A stretch of 64,000 bases of DNA, taken from NCBI RefSeq assembly GCF_024868665.1, contig NC_079895.1:3140871-3204870 (forward strand), read 5' to 3'. Positions 54,870-64,000 of the stretch are shown one piece after another. Position 1 is the first letter of the stretch. Every line of letters begins with the position of its first letter. The position numbers and the translations under genes are program-made. Under the pieces are notes generated by a model, which ran no database searches, had not been told where the DNA came from, and worked only from the letters and a program-made list of their open reading frames with translations. The DNA is from Triplophysa rosa (taxonomy: Eukaryota; Chordata; Actinopteri; Cypriniformes; Nemacheilidae).

Positions 54870-55794
54870 GGGGCCGATGAGAAAGAGGTCTGGACAGCAG
54901 CTGCGGGCATGGCGTGGGTGTGAAGGCAAAGGTCAAAGGTGAAATGTTGCGATTGGCTAAATGTGAATTTTGAAGGCCCTGTACACGGCCTGACGCAACG
55001 GCCTACAGCAGAGCCAGACTGAACAAACGCCTCTCTGTGTCCGTAAACGTGGAGGAGACATTCCGGAACATTCTCAGAATGATGTTTTCAGAGGGCTTTC
55101 ATAAGATCTGCCATGTGCTACTGTGCAGCTCACTCTGTGTACAGTCAAAGCAGTTTAATCCCACAGCGATTACAAGAGACAAATCCAAAATCTGTTTACA
55201 GATATACGGTATTAGCAGAGCGACTATGTGATGTGCAAATATGATTCTGATATGGGTAAATCTCCAGAAACCAGTCAACATGCTCGAATCATACTCACCA
55301 CAGAATCAAGAGGAAAAAAGCTTATTATGAGGTTCTGCATCTTTTGACAAATGTTTCGCAACAATTAAGCACATTTGCTCAGTACTGTAATACATGGATG
55401 TTTAACGGCAGATATAACGTTCAAAAGATTAGGGTTACTTATTTAATATTCATAAATACTTTTATTCCTATTTTTGAATAGTTAACTCATCAAAACTATG
55501 AAATAAAACAAATCTAAATGGTTATTTAACAAAATCAATGAAAATATCAATAAATCAATGAATATCTAAAAATAAAATAAATCAAAAATATGTTATATTT
55601 TAACATCACCCTTTGAGCAGAAATTGAAAAAAAATCTCTCTTTGCATTTGATCATCCAGTTTCAGTTCATATATAAACTAAAACTTAAACATTTCCTAAA
55701 TATTATATACAGTATATACATCACCTGAAATGTTCTTTTTAAAGGCCATGATTCAGATGACGTGTCAATCAAGTGAACTTTTCAACACATGCAA

Positions 55795-56035
55795 GTTCAC
55801 CAACCCCCTCCCCAATGTATATGACTCTTTCTTCGGTAGAACAAAATAAGATATTTTGAGAAATGTTTTAGTCATTTTGTGTCCATACAATGGCAATCGA
55901 GGGATCAAATGTTATTTGGTTACCAACGTTGATCAAAATATCTTCTTTTGTGTTCTGCAGAAGAAATAAAGTCATACAGGTTTGGATGAATAAATGATAT
56001 AAGAATTTTCATTTTTGTGTGAACTACTCCTTAAA
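55795..56035. repeat. Partial MITE, AGTTCAC family
   Basis: ATATTTTGAGAAATGTTTTA, TTTGGTTACCAACGTTGATC and TGTGTGAACTACTCCTTAA correspond to the interior and right end of the 58153-58458 copy. The left terminus is eroded. Confidence 0.55.
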
Positions 56036-57508
56036 GCAGTGTCAAGAAGGCCAACATTGCACATTAGCGTCCCGTCCACACTCAATATCAAACACATAAC
56101 AGACAAGATCCCTAATTTCCAAGATTTCTGTCCCTTTGGCCACCGTGTCCAATCAAGACAAACGAAAACATCCGGAGGACCACGCACGCTGACAAACAGT
56201 CTTCAAGCAAAGACGAAAAGTGCAGCTCTCGTATCATGTGTTAACAGATGGGCGACAGTAAAAGCTTAACATTGTGTTGACAAACCGCTCCTCCCGTGAA
56301 AGCCGCTCAAATACTGAGAGTCAATCTATACTGCAGTGTGCTGAAAGGGTTAACCGTCGACCAGAAACGAGCTACTGGTTCCCAGCCACATAATTAAAAA
56401 GCATCTGAGATGGAGAGGCCCAGCCGCCCATCAGAAGAAATTTAATTGAAGCCAGCCTGGCGTGTAGACACGTTTATTACGTAACCGTTACGCTGTCAGC
56501 CACACAAACAGTCCATAATAAAGCTCGGCATCGCTGAACTCAAAACGCCAATTCAGACTCTGCGGTGCTCGATCCTGCGACAACAGGGATGAAACTCTAG
56601 TCGACGTTCTGTTTAAGAGCTTAACGTAAATATGTGCTAACCGCACTTAGTCTCATAATAAGCTAATAAGCATAAGATCAACTGTGCCTGCAAGAGCACG
56701 GAGAAAAACTAAAATCCCTTTACTGGCACAAAAGAGAGACCGAGTTGGTGAGATCGATTTGAAACGTTGCAGTTTTCTCAAAATGCACGGCCAAAACTCG
56801 TGAACTAAGCATATTAGCACTTTAAGTCTTAAAATGATTTGATGTTCTGGTAAAACTATCATGCTTCAAGAAAAAGTATGAGGTTCGAATCCAACTTTTA
56901 GCACATCTGCTGTCCAAAATCAGCTGACTATGTGTTGAGGCTGTTTTAAAAAAGATATGTTTGCACAACTCTATGATATTTACACATGAGAGCGATGAAA
57001 ATCAGAAAAATAAAAACACATCGCAGGTCAAGACCATGTCAAGTCCAACTCGAATCACTTTTATATGTGAAGCAGAGTTCACATTGTTTACAGTTGCTGA
57101 GCAACATTGCGACTCGCCGCATGAATATATGGAGTTCAACTGACACGAGGTAACAGGTGTGGGTATATCTGCTATTTAAAACTTCAAACGTGCCTCGTCC
57201 GATCAGAATTTAGAGTCTAAACTGTCTGTATTTTAACGTTTGGAGCATTCAAGTCTCACGGTACATATTGCAGTGCTGTTTTTGCACGTTGTTGTTTTTG
57301 TTATCTTATGTCATTTTCGTAATAAGTTTCAAATAGCAAGAGGAACGAATCAAATGAGATAACGTTCTTTCCATTTCAAAGGATTTGACAAAGTATATAC
57401 TAATGTTATATACCATAAAATAAGACTCTGGTCAAACTTGGCAGCTATACACCTCACGCCATAAGTTAGTGATAAAACGTTGTGAGAGGACAAAATATAC
57501 AGATTTAC

Positions 57509-57838
57509 CTCAGAAAAGACTTCTACTGTCAGGTTTCAACGTTCCACACCAAAAGTGAATTCTTCCAACTCCTTTGCTTTCAAGGTCTCAGAGGAAAGAC
57601 AGTAAGCCCTTAAATCCCGTCTGATCTCTGTGTGTGTGATGAACACACACTTTCTGCTATGTCACCCTCCCTCTAGTGACTGATAACACAAAGCGTTTCT
57701 AGAGTCCAGGCTGGAGGAGTTGGCTGTTTTTCACACACCATCTCTGTCAGCGACTCTCCAATCCCATCTCCCAGCCCTCACACTTTTCCTACCCAACCAT
57801 CCCAAAAATGCTGTGGGCAGGGCCCTGGCCAAATATGG
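57509..57838 (-). promoter_or_regulatory. tns1: Candidate alternative tns1 promoter with CArG box
   Basis: On the minus strand a perfect SRF-type CArG box CCATATTTGG (57829-57838) lies about 215 bp upstream of a TATA-like GGGATTTAAGGGC (about 57607-57619). A possible non-coding exon follows, ending at GAG-GTAAAT (donor GT at 57507-57508). Tensin-1 is abundant in smooth muscle and adhesions, and CArG/SRF control would fit. There is no expression evidence here. Confidence 0.3.
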
Positions 57839-58152
57839 GGAGGCCACGGTAAACAAGGCCTCAGCCCTGTCTACTGGCTCCCCGTGACTCTTTCAAGCCG
57901 AACCCTAGATTTAGGGCCCCCCTCAAAGAGGATGATGGGTAGAGAGCTTGTTTTTACAGTCACAAGGCCCGTCCTTTTACCAAGTTTACATGGCAGCGTG
58001 TGGGTCTGCTTACAGCATGTTGCAATTCTGTTTTTAATTTTATATTATGTTTCCGTGCAGTTGCCGCATAACACGTGCAAGTACTTTATTAATCAAAAGC
58101 ATGTTTATGAGAAAAAGTTTTTGTGTTTTTTGTTTCTCGTGACAAATATCAC

Positions 58153-58458
58153 TTTAAACGGATAATTCACCCAATAATGAAAAGTCTTCCATCGTTTATT
58201 CACCCTCATGTCATTCCAAACCCGAATGACTTTATTTCTTCTGGAGAACACAAAAGAAGATATTTTGAAGAATGTCGGTAACCAAACAACCCTGGCCCCC
58301 ATTGACGTCCATTGCATGCACACAAAACCACTGAAACATTTCTCAAAATATCTTCTTTTGTGTTCATCGGAAGAAAAGTCACATAAACGTTTTGGACAAC
58401 TCGAAGGTGAATAAATGATGACATCATTGTTATTTATTGGGTGAACTATGCCTTTTAA
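58153..58458. repeat. 306-bp MITE, AAACGGATAATTCACCCA family
   Basis: TTTAAACGGATAATTCACCC at the left and TTGGGTGAACTATGCCTTTT at the right. The interior CATCGTTTATTCACCCTCA mirrors GGTGAATAAATGATGACA, and GAGAACACAAAAGAAGATAT mirrors ATATCTTCTTTTGTGTTCAT. Confidence 0.85.
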
Positions 58459-58778
58459 AGAAGCCATGAATTAAAATCACAATTTTAACCCAAGCTTTTG
58501 TTATATAAGAGGGAATCGTATTCACGCGAACATCCTGTAAGTGTCAGAACTGAAAACACCCTTGTTACTGAGATTACAACTGTTATTGACACCAGGCCCA
58601 GCAAACGGCAGGTTCTGGAATGCACCTATCTATGATGTCATTGATAGGCTGAACCCCACCTCCACAGAAAGAATATCAACGACTACTTCTCCAGCCCCGC
58701 CCACTGGTTTGCGCATGACAATTCTGAAGTAACACAAGTGGCGCGGAACCAGATAGAGCGAGCAAGCAATAAACAAAC

Positions 58779-59066
58779 ATGCTGTTAAAGCTAGCTAAAT
58801 ATTGTGCCATCCCTGGTTGTGGAAGAATACAGTCGCTGCATAACCTTCCTTCGGATTCCGATATTAGGAATGTGGGGTTAAAGTTTATTTTTAAAGACGT
58901 TCCAGCTCATGTGGGAAAAACATGGAGCGTTTGTTCGTTTCATTTCTCAGAGGATTCCTTCGTGAACAAGGCCCAGGTCGACACTGGATTTGCGGAGAGA
59001 CTAAAATTAAAAAGCAGTGCTGTGCCGGAAATGTTGGATCCGATAGGAATGGCGCAGCAATCTTAT
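58779..59066 (+). pseudogene. First exon of THAP-domain transposase (isolated copy)
   Basis: Encodes 96 residues from an ATG to a GTGAGT donor. It fits a complete THAP zinc finger: Cys9-x4-Cys14, 37 residues, Cys52-x2-His55, with LHNLP, a conserved Trp49 and an AVP box at 81-83 (SAVPEM). THAP fingers are C2CH DNA-binding modules found in DNA transposases and in host genes. No downstream catalytic exon is seen in the window, so I read it as a transposon remnant; a short host THAP gene is possible but less likely. The last codons before the read-through stop at 59111 are intronic. Confidence 0.75.
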
Positions 59067-59137
59067 GTGAGTAAAACATTTTTGTACCATGCGTCACTAT
59101 TGCTTTGTTAGAGATCGCTTGATGTGCCCTGAGCATT

Positions 59138-59642
59138 ATTCGCACAAGATTAGTATTACATGGGGACCTCTAGTCATTTGTATTAATTGCAGAGGTTGTC
59201 TGTGATCTTAAGCCCATGCGAATCGAGATCTCTGTGATTTGGCGGGCTCATATATCATTTTTCAAGGTTTTATCCACCATTTGCGAATAATGGAAGTGTT
59301 TTGGTATTATTTCGGGTGCTGGGTGATTTCCATAAGTTACCGGGAGTCTCACGTTTGTTTATTTATCATAGAAACTCTCGTAACATTTGAGACCCACGAT
59401 CGCGGCGATCTTTTGTCCGGTTCGCGATCACAGGTCTCAAATGCTGACAGGTACGGTCATTTGTCATTAAACACAATACAACTATAGGCTATACAAACTA
59501 TACACAAAGCATTACATCCGGGAAATAAATCGGTAAATTTGAGTAAAATCATCCTGTGTGAATGCGTCACATGAAATACTGATGTGGGGAAGTAATTTAT
59601 ATATCACACGAGGTCCCCTGATAATGCTAATCTCGTGCGAAT
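59138..59642. repeat. 505-bp element with 33-bp inverted ends
   Basis: ATTCGCACAAGATTAGTATT (59138) mirrors AATGCTAATCTCGTGCGAAT (ends 59642), with 28 of 33 positions identical, ending inward in GGGGACCTC / GAGGTCCCC. A second inner pair CATTTGAGACC / GGTCTCAAATG (about 59388 and 59432) surrounds GATCGCGGCGATC. Confidence 0.7.
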
Positions 59643-60609
59643 GGTGCTAATGTGTAACCTAACGTTACGTCTCTAACCAAATTCACAGAAGGCTCCAACT
59701 AAGTTTACTACGCAAACTGCTATCCAATCATAGCAGTGGGCGTTTACTACAAACCGAGCATTTGTAGAGCTGGCCTCAAAACCAGGGTAGAAAATAGCCT
59801 ATCGCTTATTGATTTTGATGTTTTTGAATGTAAAAACCAAGCGAACGTCATAAGTAGACCTCATACAACAGTATACAACACTAAACAAGCACAGTTCATC
59901 ACACCTTTAAATGTCCAAATATTCCATGTAGTCCATGTAGCAACAAAATTGTTTTAGATGCAGTATAGCATGACACACCACAGGACATGTCTGCTTTTCT
60001 TGTCAACTACTAGATCATGTGTACCCTTCTGCTACTAGATTCACTTCATCAAACTCGACCCAAACTACTTATAGCACAAAAATGACCGCCAGAAGTCACA
60101 CTAACCTCTCCAAAAGTATATACCATCACTTCATCTCCGAGCTCACGGTGGCTCGGTCTTAAATGAATGGGATTTATACTATTGAAAGTGAACGGTTACA
60201 GCGTGATGGATCTCAGCCCAGCATAACTGAAGCTCAGAGTCACCCTGCGGTTTCTGAGGTGCGCAAATATCAGCGAACCGGCAAAGATTGGCCATGCTTT
60301 ACCCCAACCCTGCCAACAGCTCCTGTTCAACAGAGAAGTGCTATCTGTGGTAGAGGCAAGAAACAGATAAGACTTCAATTACCATGCCATTAACGTCCGA
60401 GAAGAGATAAGGTGTTATTATCTAAAACAAGGCCTCATATTAACTGTATACTCTTATTACGGCTCTCATTCCAGCTTGAGTGAATTTTAAGATAGTGATT
60501 AGATTTCTTGTACTGTGGGAAACAAACACAAAATGAAGTAAATAAAATGCAGGAATGCACTAACCAAAAATAAACATTCGGTCATCGTTTAGTCACTACT
60601 AGGTCGGGA

Positions 60610-60718
60610 TCAGATTGTTGTATCACCTCTTCGGGGTGACATAAGCCTCGTCGAGGACCTGATCACCCTGTCTGGGTTTATTTCGAGTCAACGACCGGCT
60701 GACTGTATGTTATCGCTT
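60610..60718. repeat. Diverged reverse copy of the 27473-27576 hairpin element
   Basis: CCTGATCACCCTGTCTGGG, TTTATTTCGAGTCAACGACC and GGCTGACTGTATGTTATC match the complement of the 27.5-kb element with several changes. Confidence 0.55.
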
Positions 60719-60828
60719 ACTTGTGCTCCACAAAAGAAAGTAAGTTATGCATTTTGGAATGGCATGAAGGCCCCTTAAAAGGAATCTTTCGTTTTTGATT
60801 CACTTTATACACATTAAAAGCAGAATAT

Positions 60829-61167
60829 TTAAAGGTCCAGTGTGTATTTTTGGGGGGATTTATTATAGGACAGAAACGCAATATAATACACATAACCATA
60901 TCTTCAGAGGTGTATAAAGACCTTACATAATAAAGCTTACCATAATAATGTTTTTATTACCTTGGAATGAGCTATTTCTATTAACATACATGCGGGTCCC
61001 CTTACATGGAATTCGCCATGTTGTTTCTACAGTAGCCCTAAACGGACAAACTGCTCTACAGAGCGCATTTCGTAAATATGTTATCTCCTTTGGCAGCCAC
61101 CGTAGTGCTTCGAAAGGGAGGGGTGGAGTGAGCAGTTGGTTGCAATTATCATACATAAGACCTTTAA
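60829..61167 (-). mobile_element. Intact copy of the TTAAAGGTCCAGTGT MITE (339 bp)
   Basis: TTAAAGGTCCAGTGTGTATT at the left and the complement of TTAAAGGTCTTATG at the right. It aligns in reverse to 12321-12680 plus 13951-13992, and preserves the uninterrupted target site of the nested element. Confidence 0.85.
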
Positions 61168-62230
61168 AGCTAAAATTCTGATCTTTTGCCTCTCTATCGC
61201 CATCTATGTTTGAAACAAATTGCAGGTTATTTTGCATATTGCTGCTGTCCTTCTGACACCTTGTATCTCCATATTTTTTGGACATAAATCATTATTAGTC
61301 ACCCATAATGTTTGTCACTGGTTTAGCAAATATCTAACCAATAAAACATATATATTTTTTAAATGCCATATTTATTCATTAAGAAGTTCCTTAAAAACAG
61401 TGAATTTGGACATCCAAGGTTTCGGAAGGACAGCGACGCTATACTAAAATATAATGACATTTACTACTAAACTGTGCCTGACAGCTCAAATTATAAAGCA
61501 TTTTACCATTGTGAATCATGGGAATACGGTTTTAAACATTGATTTCTTATGTAATTGCTTTATTTTTGACCAAAAATGTGAAAACCATCATAAAAGGAAA
61601 AATGTAAAGAAGTTCAACTGCTGCTTCTACTAGCGCTTGGTCATTTTCTATCAAAATCCCAAAATGCCAGACCGTTCCTCAGTCTTGGCAGACTAAACTC
61701 ATGAGTTCCAGTACAAAGACATAATGTCTAAGTGCTTATCAAGTCTCTATAGTTAGTCCTCTGGCCCCTGTCGCTCAATGGAGATGTTTGACTACGTGAT
61801 AGCCATCTAAATTCATGTGCAAATGTGCCCTTTCCATCCAGACCCGCCGTCTGAAGATCCGTCTCCGTCAAGCATATGATGTCAGCATGCAATGGATCAT
61901 CTGGCATCTTCTACTGTCTCAGACAGAAGCCTGAAATGCTTCCAGGTGATGCCAGGGGCAGTTAAAGGGGCTTCGGGGGTCTGGCCTCTTAACCAGAGAG
62001 AAAGATTGGCTTACACTTCTCTTAAAGGTGGCAGTGGCATGCTTCCTATTTCTGCCTGCACTATTTAAAGCAGAGGCTGCTGGAGAGGTTGGCATTCTTT
62101 ATGGCCCCTCATCTCAAATAGCTTAATGGAGAACACAGTAGAATTTAAATCTGTGCTAAACTGACTATAGCTCCTACACTGGACCCCAGGGATAGCGGGC
62201 TAATAAAAATAAACATCCGAAACTCACGGG

Positions 62231-62360
62231 AATTCGTAACTATTTTACGAGGTGGCTAATTCGTATGAGTTTGAACGATGTGGCTGGTACAAAAATGTAC
62301 GAGTTTTAAAAAAACGTATGTCACGGAAGAAGATACCACCTCGTAAAATAGTTACAAATT
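62231..62360. repeat. 25-bp inverted repeat, 80-nt loop
   Basis: AATTCGTAACTATTTTACGA plus GGTGG (62231-62255) mirrors CCACC plus TCGTAAAATAGTTACAAATT (62336-62360) with one mismatch. Loop contains mirrored ACGAGTTT / CGTATGAGTTTG words. Confidence 0.8.
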
Positions 62361-63146
62361 GTGTTGAAATAACAATACGTTATGGCATTGGAAGGTTTGT
62401 TTTTGGATTGCAGTAATACTCCAAACATGCATGTTTCTCATAGTTTCACTCACAAACATAATTCATAGTTGTCGTTTTAGACAATTTGGGACTTTTTCAA
62501 ACCAGGACTGGTCTGACAGCGACGGCTCTCTCACAGCATGGGGTGCACAAATCTCAGCCAACGCCTGAAATATTTCACAAACATCCACTGAAAGCTGTCC
62601 AGAGAGGCCCGGGACACAGGGTGGTACGGCATGTCTGTGGTCTGTTTAACCCTGGGATCATACCAACCTCCTGACCGTGACCATCCAGTCTCAGTCTCAC
62701 TTTTAACCACTGTCATCCTTAAAACCTACACAGACCAAAACATCAGTATATTATTGCAGTATCAGCAGCGATTTAGATAAAACGAACACTGTGGTTGGTG
62801 GCTTTACCGTCCCAAACACTGACAGACATTTTCCTGCATTCTGAATATCCCTTTCCTAAATGCGGACGTCTTAAAAAGGCACAACAAATCACATGTCTGA
62901 GTAGCACAACTGAACCACAGGTTAAAACCGGAGGACCATGAGGGCATAAGGATGGACAGTTCCAGCGACACGGTAGTTTTGTGTGCGTGTGTGAACTTAA
63001 ACTGACCTCAGAGCAGCACTACAAACACATGTGATTAAATCAGTCTGTGTCACATGCACAGATAACCACAGTAATGTAAACAAACAGCTCTGTCACATAA
63101 CGCTCGAATACACCCCGAACCCTGATGATTTGACGTCGGATTAAAG

Positions 63147-63910
63147 TTTCATGCATTCTGACTTCTTTACAATGTTAAACGAGCAGTCTTCTCATGCTTA
63201 ACATGGTCAACTTGTCAAAAAACGAGTTGGACGTATTACCTAGTATTTCTGTGCTCGATACACTCCCCGAAGGTTCGTATAGGTTTCGGAAGTTTTTTTC
63301 GAAGATGAAAAACGGTTATGTAACATCTTTTCTTAGTCCCTAATTGGGCAATTCTCCCGGAAAGACATGCCCACGGCAAGGCGAAAGAAATAGCCACCGA
63401 CGAGGGATAGGAAGACCCGGTACCATCAAGATTGGCTGCGCTACGTCAAGATTGGCTGCGCTGTGGGCCTGCAGCTGCAGCTCGTTACTCTTGCGATAGT
63501 GAGAGAAGTTGAGGTGTGTGTGTTTGTTCACGGCATTTCAGTGATAAATGTTATATAAACGGTGGATATAACGCTGGATTTGCAGATCGTTTGAAACTGA
63601 TAGATGGAGCAGTCCCAGTGCTAAAAGATGCCGGACATGAACCGCACGCAGTAAGTGAGACTAAGTCATATGTTTGTGTTTTGTTGGCAATCGGCGCGTA
63701 CGTGCATAATGTAAACAACACGAACTTAAAGTGAATCAACAGTTATAGAGGGATAATGCGATGATGTATTGTGTGCTCGTGATTTAGTTCCTCCCCCACA
63801 CACCCCCAGGAGGTCATTTGTTTTCCGAAATAATCGTACAGCTGTATCTATCTTTTATAAATGTGATCAAACTAAATACTCTTCGAAGATACGAAGTATG
63901 CAATACTACT
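63147..63910 (+). mobile_element. Fragment of THAP-domain DNA transposon (copy 2)
   Basis: Direct-orientation relative of 18222-18876. The exon piece reads CSRHFSDKCYINGGYNAGFA, then DRLKLIDGAVPVLKDAG, and stops at donor GTAAGT (63651). It keeps the Cys-x2-His half and AVP box of the THAP finger. Upstream it carries a tandem TCAAGATTGGCTGCGCT (about 63427 and 63448) not seen in copy 1. It is preceded by GATTAAAG. Confidence 0.72.
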
Positions 63911-64000
63911 CTATAGGTACTCAAGATTAATATGAGAGTGGCAGAACTCTGGGTCACAATATATAGTTAACAAAGTAGTATGGCACTACACAGTGAATGT

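Larger units (their letters stand above)
48205..64000 (-). other. tns1: Long 5' intron or upstream region of tns1
   Basis: No PTP- or C2-domain exon was recognised here, so the upstream exons of the long isoform are probably beyond 64000. The interval holds candidate alternative first exons (50971-51120, 54815-54869, 57509-57615), several MITEs, simple repeats and two THAP-transposon fragments. The rest is AT-rich and featureless to my reading. Confidence 0.5.

Noticed and set aside
55271..55330. Possible tns1 exon before donor GTGAGTATG
   Set aside because: The required reading frame has a TGA just before the donor, and the other frames carry TAA stops.

Overview
The window is vertebrate nuclear DNA, most likely from a teleost. 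The intron-split gene is fish-like, the introns and flanks are AT-rich, and there are tRNA-derived SINEs with a Lys/Arg-free conserved tail, many short inverted-repeat elements (MITEs), hAT-type elements with 8-bp target duplications, and THAP-domain transposase fragments. The MITE families resemble those common in cypriniform fish, which is an inference from memory and not a search. There is no operon, CRISPR array or prokaryotic feature. A run of 7 N at 35309-35315 marks an unresolved AT-rich repeat.

The only protein-coding gene I can support is the 3' two thirds of a tensin-1 gene (tns1; I cannot say which teleost paralogue), on the minus strand. Seventeen exons between 48204 and 25291 join in frame at consensus GT-AG sites and encode about 1351 residues. 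In protein order these are the end of the C2-proximal region and a large disordered exon (46741-48204), a conserved Ser-rich block (40366-40550), Pro-rich linker exons including a 24-nt microexon and a 57-nt exon, a 1052-nt exon with a repeated SPxLxR(Q/H) array, the SH2 domain (33187 to 28769) and the PTB domain (26198 to 25291, stop at 25291-25293). The N-terminal PTP/C2 exons lie beyond 64000 or were not recognised. Several further exon-like segments in the introns are reported separately: a phase-compatible 84-nt cassette at 43810-43893, an alternative first coding exon near 54815-54869, an orphan 132-nt exon-like block at 38162-38293, and a CArG-box-associated candidate promoter near 57.5-57.8 kb.

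Layout: 1-22 kb is downstream intergenic sequence with no recognised gene but many repeats (SINEs at 2.4-2.9 kb, an 835-bp CAGA-type tetranucleotide array at 10.3-11.1 kb, a hAT-like element nested in a MITE at 12.3-14.0 kb, a THAP-transposon fragment at 18.2-18.9 kb). About 22-25.3 kb probably holds the tns1 3' UTR. 25.3-48.2 kb is the tns1 exon cluster, with transposons and minisatellites in the introns. 48.2-64 kb is a long 5' intron holding candidate alternative promoters, a 140-bp strictly alternating purine-pyrimidine tract, MITEs, and two more THAP-transposon fragments.

Tensin-1 links integrins to actin at focal and fibrillar adhesions. The SH2 domain binds phosphotyrosine proteins and the PTB domain binds NPxY motifs of beta-integrin tails. 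I found no convincing previously undescribed biological system. The most interesting leads are splicing and isoform signals in tns1 and well-dated transposon insertions.
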